64,000 bases of DNA from Leptospira sp. GIMC2001 (GCF_028462125.1 NZ_CP115468.1:3341559-3405558); one strand, 5' to 3'. Shown: positions 1 to 8,950, counted from the stretch's first letter. The notes: generated from the letters alone by a model not told the origin. Numbers and translations: made by a program.

Positions 1-1170
1 ATTTTGAAAGTTGAAACCTCCTGTGATTCCATCGACATCCAAAACTTCTCCGGCGAAGAAAATTCCAGGCACGATTCGACTTTCCATTGTTGAAAAGTTT
101 ACATCCTTGCGATGAACACCTCCAGCTGTTACAAATTCTTCTTTGAATTCACCCTTTCCAACGATCTGAAAAGTAGCACTTTGCAATTGTTCGGCGATAG
201 ACATTAATTCTTTAGAAGAGATTTGATTCCAGATTTTCGTGCTGGAAATTTGGCAATATTCCAAAATTGAATTCCAATATCTTTTCGGAATCTCAAAGGG
301 AGAATTCTGCAATCCTTTGCTATTCAATTTTATTTTATGTTCCTCTAGTATTTTTTTGGTTTCTTGCAGATTGCATCCTGGCAAAAAATTGATTTTCAAT
401 TCTGCATTATAGTCGCAAGCAAATAATTCCCGTGCAGCCCAAGCTGAAAGTCTTAGAATCGCAGGCCCACTCAGTCCCCCGTGAGTAATTAATACAGGTC
501 CGATTGCAGATATTTTGTATTTAGGAAGACTAACTTCTGCCTGCGGAAAAGCAAGTCCGCTCAGATCTTGGATGCGGTGATCTGTAAATTTGAAAGTAAA
601 AATGGAAGGAACAGGATCGATAATTCTATGACCCATAGCCTCAAGCCAAGTCCATACTCGCTTCGAAGATCCTGTAGCGATAACAAGATATTTATACGAT
701 TTGGTTTCACCATCCTTCCAAGTGAGGTCAATCATATCAGTTTCGGAATTCTTATGAATCGAAATAATTTCTTGATCACCGAGAATTTGAACCTTGTGTT
801 TCTCAGCTTGAGAATACAAACAATTGATTATTGTTTCGGAAGAATCTGTGACCGGAAACATTCGTCCATCAGATTCGGCTTTTAATTTAACTCCATGTGA
901 TTTAAACCATTCTATTGTTTCTAGGGCACCAAATTCTTGCAATGCCCATTGCAATTCTTTCGATCCTCTCGGATATCTCTTGCTGAATTCAATCGGATCC
1001 ATCAAATTATGAGTTACGTTACATCGTCCACCGCCAGATATTCGAACTTTACTCAAGAAATTTCTTGACTTTTCTAGCAAGCTTACTTCAAAATTCGGAT
1101 TCTCGGCAATCTTTATTGATGAAAAAAAACCAGCCGCTCCGCCACCTAATACAGCAACACGATTCTTCAT
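1..1170 (-). CDS. NAD(P)/FAD-dependent oxidoreductase, HI0933/BaiN-like (partial, 3' end off window)
   Basis: The reading frame starts at ATG 1170-1168 and stays open to the window edge, so 390 codons are visible and the last part of the gene is missing. The N-terminus has a dinucleotide-binding loop (VAVLGGGAAGFFSS, about residues 5-18), followed by SGGGRCNVTH near residue 50, and the visible C-terminal part contains GEVLDVDGITGGFNF. These three motifs are the signature of the HI0933-like flavoprotein family (annotated as aminoacetone oxidase or BaiN-like). Substrate is not known for most members. The start codon overlaps the stop of the upstream ClC gene as ATGA (1167-1170), so the two genes are probably co-transcribed and translationally coupled. 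Family call is firm; substrate is unknown. Confidence 0.88.
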   Translation of the reverse strand, partial: MKNRVAVLGGGAAGFFSSIKIAENPNFEVSLLEKSRNFLSKVRISGGGRCNVTHNLMDPIEFSKRYPRGSKELQWALQEFGALETIEWFKSHGVKLKAESDGRMFPVTDSSETIINCLYSQAEKHKVQILGDQEIISIHKNSETDMIDLTWKDGETKSYKYLVIATGSSKRVWTWLEAMGHRIIDPVPSIFTFKFTDHRIQDLSGLAFPQAEVSLPKYKISAIGPVLITHGGLSGPAILRLSAWAARELFACDYNAELKINFLPGCNLQETKKILEEHKIKLNSKGLQNSPFEIPKRYWNSILEYCQISSTKIWNQISSKELMSIAEQLQSATFQIVGKGEFKEEFVTAGGVHRKDVNFSTMESRIVPGIFFAGEVLDVDGITGGFNFQN

Positions 1171-2456
1171 TTTTTTAACTCTGAGATTCTCTTTCCAATT
1201 GATCTAAGTGACTTCCCGTGCTTGGGATAATAAATTATTTGTGATGAATAGATACCTGTGTGACCAGAACTTATATAAGAAACAACACAGGCTATACCTG
1301 CATAGATTCCAATTTCTGTTCCAAAAATCTCCATTGCCATAAGTGTGCAGGCTAACGGTGTATTGGCGGCACCAGCAAAGACAGCAACAAAACCCATACA
1401 AGCAAGTAAGCCCATTGGAAGCGGCATAAAATTGGACATTGTGTTACCTAAAGTAGATCCTATAAAAAATAATGGAGTAACCTCCCCACCCTTAAAGCCT
1501 GCACCCAATGTAAAGGATGTGTAGATAGATTTGATAATAAAAGAATAAATTGGTTGAATATTCTCGAAGCTATCGGCAATCACATCTATTCCAAGACCCA
1601 TATATTGATAACTATCTGTCAGCCAAACGAAGGCTGCAAAAGCCAACCCACCAATAAATGGTCGAAACGGAGGATATTTTATAAACCTGGAAAACTGTCC
1701 ACTCATCCAATGTGAACTCACTGAGAAGAACCTAGCTTGGAACCCAAACACAATTCCTGCAGCAATTGCATAACATAAATATTCTGGACTAATTCCGGGA
1801 ATAGAATCTACTTGATACATTCGATGTCCAACTCCCCAACTGGTTGTAACCCAATCTGCGATAATTGCTACAAGAAAACTGGGGTATATTGCATCATAGC
1901 GCATTCGACCAAGTAAAAAAACTTCCATACCGAATACAGCTCCCGCCAATGGTGTTCCAAATACTGATGAAAATCCAGCTGCAATTCCCATCACAATCAG
2001 AATCGACCTTTCCGTTTTTTTGAAACGAATAATATGCGTGAGTTGATCCGCAAGTGATGCACCCATTTGCACCGCAGTACCTTCACGTCCAGCAGAACCA
2101 CCAAAAAGATGAGTGGCTATCGTTCCGAAAAAAACAAGTGGCGCCATCCTTAATGGAATGATTTTCTTGGAATCATGGATCTCATCTATCAACAAATTAT
2201 TTCCACGAACGATAGATGATCCCAGATAGTAATAAATAAAACCAATGATTAAACCGCAGATTGGCAAACCCCAAATTATTTGCGGATTAGTTTCTCGATA
2301 AACAGTGACCCAATCTAAGGATACCAAAAATATTGCAGAAGCAGATCCCGCAAAGATTCCAACGACGATAGCAATTAAGCTCCATCGAAAGAAACCAGCG
2401 AGGAGTTTATATTGAGCCAAGAAATATTTATTATTTTTATTTTTGATAATTTTCAT
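1167..2456 (-). CDS. ClC-family chloride channel/antiporter
   Basis: A 429-residue polytopic membrane protein of the ClC family, which moves chloride or exchanges it for protons. The selectivity/gating motif appears as GREGT at residues 123-127, with the gating glutamate E125 retained (the common form is GREGP or GKEGP). A second family motif reads AGFKGGEVTPLFFIG in the second half, corresponding to the GxFxP region. About ten hydrophobic segments span the protein. There is no CBS domain at the C-terminus, as in most bacterial short ClC proteins. It overlaps the flavoprotein downstream by ATGA. Whether it is a channel or an H+/Cl- exchanger cannot be settled by eye. Confidence 0.9.
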   Translation of the reverse strand: MKIIKNKNNKYFLAQYKLLAGFFRWSLIAIVVGIFAGSASAIFLVSLDWVTVYRETNPQIIWGLPICGLIIGFIYYYLGSSIVRGNNLLIDEIHDSKKIIPLRMAPLVFFGTIATHLFGGSAGREGTAVQMGASLADQLTHIIRFKKTERSILIVMGIAAGFSSVFGTPLAGAVFGMEVFLLGRMRYDAIYPSFLVAIIADWVTTSWGVGHRMYQVDSIPGISPEYLCYAIAAGIVFGFQARFFSVSSHWMSGQFSRFIKYPPFRPFIGGLAFAAFVWLTDSYQYMGLGIDVIADSFENIQPIYSFIIKSIYTSFTLGAGFKGGEVTPLFFIGSTLGNTMSNFMPLPMGLLACMGFVAVFAGAANTPLACTLMAMEIFGTEIGIYAGIACVVSYISSGHTGIYSSQIIYYPKHGKSLRSIGKRISELKK

Positions 2457-2919
2457 ATAAAATGATCAATTGCGAAAAACTAGTCCAATAATCATGACAG
2501 GTCTTCATGCATCGTTTAGAAACAAATCTGGAATTTCCATTTTTGTCAAAAATGCAATCAGACCTTTTAGCCTAATCTATTATAAAAAATTTCAATATGC
2601 ACCCAACAAGAAATTTAATGAATCACTAAAAAAAGGCAAACCTGCAAAAGATAAATATTCTGTTAATATGTTTACCCAAGCCCTTAAAATTTGTAATATT
2701 CAGGGAGAATTCACTACGCTTCCATTCTACCATCACAAAAGGCTTCATCTTTCGACTACCATCCTCCGTGATCTTCGTGGTAGCCTTTTTTTTAACCACA
2801 AAGGGCACAAAGGTTACGCAAAGGAATATAAGGAATAATTTTTTATGTCATCCCAGTGGAAGTAATAAAATAGAAAATCGGAGATCACATAATTTAAAAA
2901 AGAAAGAAGTCCCAATTCT
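2457..2919. other. Intergenic region with short CACAAAGG-type direct repeats
   Basis: This 463-base gap separates the start of the ClC gene from the end of the SH3b gene. No convincing gene is seen; a plus-strand open frame at 2470-2838 has a TTG start, no recognisable domain and low-complexity composition. The gap contains the phrase CCGTGATCTTCGTGG (about 2766-2780) followed by a T-run and a cluster of near-repeats CACAAAGGG, CACAAAGGT and TACGCAAAGGA at 2797-2825. Confidence 0.6.
2797..2825 (+). repeat. Tandem CACAAAGGN-like short repeats
   Basis: Three successive 9-11 base units, CACAAAGGG, CACAAAGGT and TACGCAAAGGA, follow each other directly. The related core CCTTCGTG/CACGAAGG occurs in the structured element at 4051-4150, so both gaps may carry members of the same dispersed repeat family. 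Function is unknown. Confidence 0.55.
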
Positions 2920-3828
2920 TCACTTTCGATTTGCCTTCTTCCATTCTTCCGCTTTGCGCATAATCTCATATATATCTGGTTCACCTGGCGCTCGTAAGTA
3001 TGCGCCATGAACAAAACCCTCTTTGCCAGATTCTGTTCTTATCTTAACCCAGGTTGCAGAAATTAAGCCCTCAGGAAAATATTGATGCTTGCCTGTGTCT
3101 TCGAGCAGAATTATTTTTTGATTTCTTTGTAATTTATCTAGTATTTTTCCTTCTGTAGATGGTTGGTTGCGAAGATTGGTGTTGCTTCCTGTCACAATAT
3201 ATGAACCAGGAAAGCGGACAGGTATATACCCATTGCAAGTTGTTGAACATTTTTCTTTAGTTTGTTCGACTAATTCAACATCAGAATTTTCTTTTATAAA
3301 AATCCTATCGCCGCAGTACTGTTTTTTCATCAATAAAGAAAAGTTGGTTATATTCGACGGTTTATGGAGACAACTAACAATCCTTAATTTTCCGTGTTCA
3401 AATTCATAAGCAAGTCCTTCTCTGATCACAATTCCTGTCAAACTATAGTCAAATTTATCAGGAATAAAACTTGCAGTTGAAGTAATCATTTTTAACTCAT
3501 CTTCCTTGAAATAATAAACCAGAAAGGAGTTTCCATCAAGCCCTTCTACTCGAGTATTTCTGATCCCTATCGAATAATTGATATCCTCTCCTGGGAATTT
3601 TTCAGGTCTCATGAACATATAGTATTCTTTATTCTCATAACCCCCACGAGCCGGATTAGAAGTTGAATTCATTAAAACATCTAATAAATGATCGCCGAGG
3701 AATATATTAAAATGATTTAATACAGCCTTCCTCTTATAAAAGAGTTCTTTTGTCTGTATCTCGTCGGAATTTATTGGAAAAACAAGAAATAAACCAATAC
3801 AGGCTAAGGATTTAATTTTAATCCGCAT
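2920..3828 (-). CDS. Secreted SH3b-domain protein of unknown function
   Basis: A 302-residue protein with a hydrophobic N-terminal segment (about residues 6-20, IKSLACIGLFLVFPINS) that looks like a signal peptide, so it is probably periplasmic or envelope-associated. The last third (about residues 209-280) resembles a bacterial SH3 (SH3b) domain: it has the NLRNQPS turn, a KILDKLQRNQKI strand pair and a WVKI....GKEGFVHG ending, all usual in that fold. SH3b domains often bind peptidoglycan or peptides. The N-terminal two thirds are not recognised. It stands alone, flanked by repeat-bearing gaps on both sides. Confidence 0.75.
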   Translation of the reverse strand: MRIKIKSLACIGLFLVFPINSDEIQTKELFYKRKAVLNHFNIFLGDHLLDVLMNSTSNPARGGYENKEYYMFMRPEKFPGEDINYSIGIRNTRVEGLDGNSFLVYYFKEDELKMITSTASFIPDKFDYSLTGIVIREGLAYEFEHGKLRIVSCLHKPSNITNFSLLMKKQYCGDRIFIKENSDVELVEQTKEKCSTTCNGYIPVRFPGSYIVTGSNTNLRNQPSTEGKILDKLQRNQKIILLEDTGKHQYFPEGLISATWVKIRTESGKEGFVHGAYLRAPGEPDIYEIMRKAEEWKKANRK

Positions 3829-4256
3829 GTCTCAATCCCTCGACTTCACGCATATGCAAGTGATGTCTATGATTCCAGATTTGAGATATAATATTACTAT
3901 GCATTGCATTCTCAGGGTCAAGTTTTGGATTAGTCGAAGCTGCTGGCTATAGATTTTTTCCACCTGCCCTGTAGTAAGGCTTGATCCAGTTTTGATATTG
4001 TCGATTATAAAATAAATTCAATATATTTTCTTTTAAAAACACCTCAGTGACCTTCGTGCTTGCCTTCCTCGCGCCCGGTGGCCAGTTGGGTCTGTCTACC
4101 CACCACCAGGGGGTTGGGCTGGTGATGGGCCAAAGCCGTCACGAAGGCAAACACTCCGCTAGGGTTTACGAAATCTCTTGTTAATTTATGTGATCTAAAA
4201 TTCCAATAAAGCAAAGTTAAATTGGCAAACTATTTCCCTTCGTTCCGTCCAATCAC
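3829..4256. other. Intergenic region with GC-rich structured element
   Basis: This 428-base gap has no supported gene. On the minus strand a stretch of about 40 open codons precedes the SH3b gene but it has no start, no ribosome site and no similarity I recognise. The right half holds a GC-rich block of inverted repeats (4051-4150) that stands out sharply from the AT-rich surroundings. Confidence 0.55.
4051..4150. repeat. GC-rich nested inverted-repeat element
   Basis: Outer arms CCTTCGTG (4051-4058) and TTGCCTTC (4060-4067) can pair with CACGAAGG (4140-4147) and GAAGGCAA (4143-4150) respectively. Inside lies a hairpin with arms CCCACCACCAG and CTGGTGATGGG (one mismatch) around a GGGGTTGGG loop, plus a smaller GGGT/ACCC pair. 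The block is much richer in G+C than the flanks. It could be a MITE-like or REP-like mobile element or a structured RNA; no coding frame fits it. Confidence 0.55.
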
Positions 4257-5099
4257 CTAACTTACAAGCATGATTGTCGCCATGCTCATTAGAAAAATTG
4301 CGAAAATCTGTCTCAGTCGATCTTTAGGTAGACGATGTGAAATCTTTGCACCAATATAAGCAAAAGGCATACTCGCAACAACCAATCCTGCAACAGCTGG
4401 CCAATAGACAAAGCCAGAACTTCCGTCCGGCAATAATTGATTGTTCCAACCGTTATAGATAAAACCTACACCTCCGCTCAGAGCAATAGGAAAACCAATT
4501 GCGGCTGCTGTTCCAATTGCCAAATGGATGGGTGTTCGAAAAAGAATGAGATAACTAGAAGTAAAAACTCCTCCTCCAACACCTACCAATGCTGAGCTGA
4601 TACCGATCAAAAGACCGGTAAAAGATTGGACTGCAAAATGCGGAAGCTTTGGTTCCGGTGAATCTGATGATACAATATTCGCTTTTTCTATATTAGAATC
4701 ATCAAGAATGGATTTCTTTTTTTTGCTAAAAAGCATTTTAAAAGAGAACAAATAAATAAAAAATATAAAAATATATTTCAATTCTTGACTCTTAAGATTT
4801 GCTGCAAATAAGGATCCAAGTAAAGTTCCAGCAACCACACCTGGACTCAAGAATAGAACTACTTTCCATATAACAGCTTGATTGCGATGATGAGTCAATA
4901 GAGATACAATTGAAGTAAAAAGTATGGTAGCAAGTGAAGTACCAATCGCCAAATGAAAAAGAATTTCTCTTGAGAAACCCATCTGAACAAAACTAAATGT
5001 CAGAATCGGAACCATGATGATTCCACCACCCACGCCAAAAAGACCAGCAAGCAAACCAACCAAAATCCCAGCTATCAAATAGAAAAAGATAAATTCCAT
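4257..5099 (-). CDS. TSUP-family membrane transporter (TauE/SafE)
   Basis: A 280-residue integral membrane protein with two similar halves, each opening with the family's glycine-rich signature: GLLAGLFGVGGGIIMVPIL near residue 15 and GISSALVGVGGGVFTSSYL near residue 165. TSUP proteins export sulfite or organosulfur anions or take up sulfate; the substrate here cannot be told from sequence. Eight or so hydrophobic segments are visible, with a charged lysine-rich loop in the middle (KKKKS). Its ATG follows the stop of the EamA gene by five bases, and it closes the minus-strand run that includes the copper-handling genes, so co-transcription is likely. Confidence 0.88.
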   Translation of the reverse strand: MEFIFFYLIAGILVGLLAGLFGVGGGIIMVPILTFSFVQMGFSREILFHLAIGTSLATILFTSIVSLLTHHRNQAVIWKVVLFLSPGVVAGTLLGSLFAANLKSQELKYIFIFFIYLFSFKMLFSKKKKSILDDSNIEKANIVSSDSPEPKLPHFAVQSFTGLLIGISSALVGVGGGVFTSSYLILFRTPIHLAIGTAAAIGFPIALSGGVGFIYNGWNNQLLPDGSSGFVYWPAVAGLVVASMPFAYIGAKISHRLPKDRLRQIFAIFLMSMATIMLVS

Positions 5100-5104
5100 A
5101 GTAT

Positions 5105-6043
5105 TTATTGATCTCCTTGATTTTTGGATTCCACAATTGGAATTACGGTTTTTTTCTTCCGGCTAATCATCCAGACGCCAAATAAAACGAAAAATGTTCC
5201 AAGGATTTGATACAATCCGATATCTTCACCTAACAATATATATGCCAATATGACTGTTGATAGAGGTCCCGCACTCGAAACAATGGACGCCTCGCTGGAT
5301 CCAATTTTCCCAATACCTGCCGACACAAGATAGCTTGGAACTACAGTTGTAAAAATACCCAATAAAAATCCCAGAAAATAGACATAGGGTGAGAACTCCA
5401 AAAATCGACTCCAATCTCGCAAGATGGAAAAATGGAATAAAATGATAACACAAGCAGTTATCATCGCGATCGATGTGAATAGATTGGAACCAAGCTTAGG
5501 AATAAGATTTCCTGAACCCATAAGATAGACTGCATAAGTGATTGCAGATAGCAATATTAACGATGCACCTAATGTTACTTTGTCGCCACCTAGTTGAACA
5601 TCATGGATATAAGCAAGAGCAACACCGAAGTATGTGATGACCAAGGCAAAAACATCTATCCATCGAATTCTTTTTTTATAAAATATAAAATTGAGAATCA
5701 CAACAAATGTTGGATAAACAAATAGTACCAATCTCTCTAAACTTGCTGTGATATATTGCAACCCGAGAAAATCAAAATAACTGGCTAGATAATAACCTAA
5801 GAAGCCATAAACAATCGTCAAAAAATAAAGTTTATAGTCATGCTGAGGTCTTGAATCAGATTTTTTAGAGAATATCCAAATTACGGATGCGAGATAAAAT
5901 GGAAGTGCAAATGATACACGTAAAGAGAGAGTTTCAATGCTATCCAATCCTTCCAGATAAGCAAGCTTTACGAAGACTGCCTTTGCTGAGAAAAAAACAG
6001 CACCTAGTAAAACATAGATTATTCCTTTTGCATGTGAACTCAT
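5105..6043 (-). CDS. EamA-family (DMT superfamily) transporter
   Basis: A 312-residue protein with ten predicted hydrophobic segments in two EamA repeats, ending in a charged cytoplasmic tail. The opening GIIYVLLGAVFFSAKAVFVK and the C-terminal repeat with SSAGPLSTVILAYILLGED are typical of drug/metabolite exporters of the DMT superfamily. Substrate is unknown. ATG at 6043 lies one base after the SCO gene's stop codon (6045-6047), so the genes SCO, EamA and TSUP read as one transcript. Confidence 0.88.
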   Translation of the reverse strand: MSSHAKGIIYVLLGAVFFSAKAVFVKLAYLEGLDSIETLSLRVSFALPFYLASVIWIFSKKSDSRPQHDYKLYFLTIVYGFLGYYLASYFDFLGLQYITASLERLVLFVYPTFVVILNFIFYKKRIRWIDVFALVITYFGVALAYIHDVQLGGDKVTLGASLILLSAITYAVYLMGSGNLIPKLGSNLFTSIAMITACVIILFHFSILRDWSRFLEFSPYVYFLGFLLGIFTTVVPSYLVSAGIGKIGSSEASIVSSAGPLSTVILAYILLGEDIGLYQILGTFFVLFGVWMISRKKKTVIPIVESKNQGDQ

Positions 6044-6044
6044 A

Positions 6045-6662
6045 TCAAAGCAACAACCTGATAATTTCTACAATCTTTTCAGGAGAATCCGCATGTTTGA
6101 ATAAGTATCTTGTGGTGGTTTTGTCATCCAGAAGATATAGATAGGTTGAATGATCAATTGTGCTATCATTCACCTCATAATGAGCACCAAATAATTTTAC
6201 TACCGAGTCAATTTGATTTTTATCTCCTACGAGTCCAATAGCGTTCGGATCATAAAAACTAACATAGGATTGAATATTTTTATAATTATCTTTTTTTGAA
6301 TCAACCGAGATAAATACAATTTGTACCTGATCCGCATCATTGCCGAGTTGCTTCTTAACTTTAGAAAGTTTACTCAGAGTCATTGGGCAATAGTCTGGAC
6401 AAGATGTGTAACCAAAAAAAATAAGATTGATCGGCTTAGCATTTTCCGATAGTTTCCAATTCTTTCCGTCCATTCCAATTAAGCTAAAATCTCCTCCAAT
6501 TCCGACAGGTGTGAAATCTTCTTTTTTACAATCAACAGTTGAGAGAAAAAGTATTCCCACAATAACCAAGTAAGATATTCGAACCCAGAGATTTCTTTGG
6601 ATAAAATCTATATTTCTATCGAATGATTTAAATTTGGTTTTTACTATTGGTTTTTGGATCAA
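6045..6662 (-). CDS. SCO1/SenC-family copper chaperone lipoprotein
   Basis: SCO proteins deliver copper to the CuA site of cytochrome oxidase or act as thiol-disulfide reductases in the periplasm. The thioredoxin-like fold is marked by FFGYTSCPDYCPM with C88 and C92, and the third copper ligand H171 sits in TIDHSTYLYLLDD. A hydrophobic segment ends in STVDC, with C45 a plausible lipidation cysteine, so it is probably a membrane-anchored lipoprotein. The start is taken as TTG at 6662-6660, which overlaps the stop of the PCuAC gene as TTGA; an internal start closer to the signal segment is possible. The adjacent PCuAC and SafE-like genes support a role in oxidase copper assembly. Confidence 0.88.
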   Translation of the reverse strand: MIQKPIVKTKFKSFDRNIDFIQRNLWVRISYLVIVGILFLSTVDCKKEDFTPVGIGGDFSLIGMDGKNWKLSENAKPINLIFFGYTSCPDYCPMTLSKLSKVKKQLGNDADQVQIVFISVDSKKDNYKNIQSYVSFYDPNAIGLVGDKNQIDSVVKLFGAHYEVNDSTIDHSTYLYLLDDKTTTRYLFKHADSPEKIVEIIRLLL

Positions 6663-7162
6663 TGCTTATGACCTTCGTGTGATTCAGAACCTGTCTGAGA
6701 ATCCATGGAATTGGGATCCGCAACTTGGAAATCAATTTCTTTTGTTCCCATCTTTTCGAAATTCAAACGAACTTTGAGGGAATCGCCTAACTTTATCTTA
6801 CGCTTAAGATTGATAAACATCAAATGATTGCCACCAGGCTTCAAAATCAAAGATGAATGAGATGCAATTGGAAAACCTTCATCCACTTTGCGCATCTTCA
6901 TCATCCCAGCCTCTTCTTTCATGGAATGGATTTCACAGGCTTCAGCCCAATCTACATTGGCGCTTACTAATCTATCAGGTTCTCCATGGTTAGTAATAGA
7001 AATATATCCTGATGTAGTAATATTGGTTTCAGGAATCGGACGAATGACTGCTTGATCAAAAATCAATCCATCACCGACTACTGTTTTTTCTGAACAGTTC
7101 GCAACATTCAACACTAGGATAAAAATAAAAGCAATTGGAATCATTCTATAGTTAAAGTTCAT
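6659..7162 (-). CDS. PCu(A)C-family periplasmic copper chaperone lipoprotein
   Basis: A 167-residue protein of the PCuAC (DUF461) family, which binds Cu(I) in the periplasm and passes it to SCO proteins and cytochrome oxidase. The methionine/histidine copper site is visible as CEIHSM (H79, M81), the MMKM cluster (87-90) and GGNHLM (H113, M115). The signal segment ends in LNVANC with C23 as lipid-attachment cysteine. The C-terminal tail ends SHEGHKH, giving extra histidines that may bind metal. It is first in the minus-strand run PCuAC-SCO-EamA-TSUP and is divergent from the SafE-like gene across 56 bases. Confidence 0.88.
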   Translation of the reverse strand: MNFNYRMIPIAFIFILVLNVANCSEKTVVGDGLIFDQAVIRPIPETNITTSGYISITNHGEPDRLVSANVDWAEACEIHSMKEEAGMMKMRKVDEGFPIASHSSLILKPGGNHLMFINLKRKIKLGDSLKVRLNFEKMGTKEIDFQVADPNSMDSQTGSESHEGHKH

Positions 7163-7218
7163 AATCCTATCTTCTGAAAATCACTCGCATTGCCAAGGCT
7201 TTTTGGTTTATTGGAACT

Positions 7219-7917
7219 ATGAGCTTTGCCATTATCAGTGCAGCTTTTCTCCAAGGATTGTTCGGTTCAGTCCATTGTCTCGGAATGTGTGGACCCTTTG
7301 TTCTTCTTTTGCACTCAAGAAATGGATCAGGAATTATTTCCAATTTGATCTACAATATTGGAAGATCCATTTCCTATTCAACGATTGGTTTTCTGCTTGG
7401 AATGGTTGGCTTTGGATCGAATAAATATTTTTATGCAGATCTAGGGTTGTATCTTGGAAGTAGTTTAGTTTTAATATTAGGGATTGGTTATATATTTCCA
7501 TTTTTCCCAAAATTCTTCAACCAAGGATCGCCTGCTTTTATAACTAAATGGGTAAGTGGATTTCTTAAGAGAATCAACAATGTGAAAATTCTATCCTTCC
7601 TCATTGGAATCGTTTCGGGGCTTTTGCCTTGCGGTCTACTTTATCCTGCCTATTCACTTTCGCTTCTAACATCTCATCCTGTCTCGGGTGCTCTCGTGAT
7701 GTTTGCATTTAGTCTTGGAACCTATCCTATGATTATTGGGCTTGGATTAAGCGGACAGAAAGTTCTGCAAATGTTTCAAAATCGCCAATACAAAGTCTTT
7801 TTGGGAATTTTGCTTGTCATAATTGCGATAAGTACTATTTTTAACAGAATCAACCTCAAGCCTGAAGAAGGTGAAGAGTGTCATACAGAAACAGATTCCG
7901 GGAGCAAAGAAGAATGA
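7219..7917 (+). CDS. SafE/DsbD-like membrane protein with N-terminal Cys pair (UreH-like TM domain)
   Basis: A 232-residue membrane protein of the sulfite exporter TauE/SafE, UreH-like transmembrane group. The N-terminus reads LFGSVHCLGMCGPFVLLL, with C20 and C24 in the first hydrophobic segment; a second helix contains SGLLPCGLLYPAYSL. In other bacteria relatives sit in cbb3-oxidase assembly or copper/mercury handling loci and the paired cysteines are thought to bind metal or pass electrons. Divergent PCuAC and SCO genes make a copper role likely here. The gene ends in ATGA overlap with the downstream hydrolase. Confidence 0.8.
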   Translation: MSFAIISAAFLQGLFGSVHCLGMCGPFVLLLHSRNGSGIISNLIYNIGRSISYSTIGFLLGMVGFGSNKYFYADLGLYLGSSLVLILGIGYIFPFFPKFFNQGSPAFITKWVSGFLKRINNVKILSFLIGIVSGLLPCGLLYPAYSLSLLTSHPVSGALVMFAFSLGTYPMIIGLGLSGQKVLQMFQNRQYKVFLGILLVIIAISTIFNRINLKPEEGEECHTETDSGSKEE

Positions 7918-8897
7918 AAAAGGCTGGCAAAATTTTCGGAGGAGTGATTGGGTTCCTCGCCGTGGTGATCACAACAACTTATTATATTGATTACCCTTCA
8001 TACAGTTATGAACACAGCACACTTCCAGCTACATTCGAAGAATTTTACGATATGAAGCTTGCGGAAAGTAAAGCAAAGAACGCAAGACCTGGAAACAACG
8101 AACGATTGGTTCGGTATTCAAAGGGCAAAACTCCAATCGCTATTTTGTATATTCATGGTTTCGGTGCATCTCGTGGAGAAGGCGAATATGTTGGAGATGC
8201 AATCGCAGAAAAATTCAAAGCGAATCTCTATTATTTAAGACTTCCTGGACATGGCACAAATATTGAAGACCATCGTGAAACAGGTTTTCAAGAATATCTA
8301 AAAACCGCAGAAGATACTTTTCTTATGATGGATCGATTGGGTGATAAAGTTGTTGTAATCGGAACTAGTATGGGCGGACTTTTATCCACTTATCTTGCAT
8401 CAAAGTATCCTGATAAGATTCATGGTTTGATTCTCGCTTCTCCCTTCTACGACTTCCGTGATAAGTCTGGAAATGTTTATAGTTTTATCTGGGGCAAGCA
8501 ATTGGTTAACACTCTCTATGGTGACCTAAGAAAAAATAAAAAGAATGATAGAGATGATGCTGCCTTTAATTATTGGTATCGTGATCAATACTATGAAGCT
8601 GTTCAGAATATTTCTAATCTTAAGAGAGTCATAGCCAATTCAGAAGTATATGAAAAAGTTACTGTTCCCGTCTTAATGTTCTATTACTATAAATCAGAAG
8701 AAGACCAAGATTCCACAGCCGATGTGAGTAGAATGTTGGAAGTGTTCGACGAATTCGGTAAGGCAACTCAACCCAATCCTTTGAACAAAAAAGTTCAAAT
8801 TGAGAACGGTGCACACGTTCTTATGTCAGAATATGTTAAATCTGATAAAGAACTGATCATCAAAGAAATCGAAGAATTCATCACAAAAATCAAATAG
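7914..8897 (+). CDS. Alpha/beta hydrolase (lipase/esterase-like), membrane anchored
   Basis: A serine hydrolase of 327 residues. The oxyanion-hole motif HGFG is at 81-84 and the nucleophile elbow GTSMGG at 150-155 with S152; the catalytic histidine is probably in ENGAHVLM near residue 303. A single hydrophobic segment at residues 7-23 suggests an inner-membrane anchor or uncleaved signal. An upstream in-frame GTG at 7878 would add 12 residues, but ATG 7914 overlaps the SafE-like gene's stop as ATGA and gives a normal signal-anchor, so it is preferred. The fold resembles monoglyceride lipases and carboxylesterases; substrate is unknown. Confidence 0.85.
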   Translation: MKKAGKIFGGVIGFLAVVITTTYYIDYPSYSYEHSTLPATFEEFYDMKLAESKAKNARPGNNERLVRYSKGKTPIAILYIHGFGASRGEGEYVGDAIAEKFKANLYYLRLPGHGTNIEDHRETGFQEYLKTAEDTFLMMDRLGDKVVVIGTSMGGLLSTYLASKYPDKIHGLILASPFYDFRDKSGNVYSFIWGKQLVNTLYGDLRKNKKNDRDDAAFNYWYRDQYYEAVQNISNLKRVIANSEVYEKVTVPVLMFYYYKSEEDQDSTADVSRMLEVFDEFGKATQPNPLNKKVQIENGAHVLMSEYVKSDKELIIKEIEEFITKIK

Positions 8898-8950
8898 TAA
8901 AAATGTTTACGATGGTACTTTCTAAATCTTCACTCAACGAAAAGTAGAAC

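Noticed and set aside
2470..2838. 122-codon plus-strand open frame in the gap after the ClC gene
   Set aside because: TTG start without ribosome site, no recognisable domain, low-complexity composition and it runs through the CACAAAGG repeats.
3840..4010. Minus-strand stretch of about 40 open codons upstream of the SH3b gene
   Set aside because: No start, no ribosome site, no recognisable similarity; length is expected by chance in AT-rich sequence with local GC.
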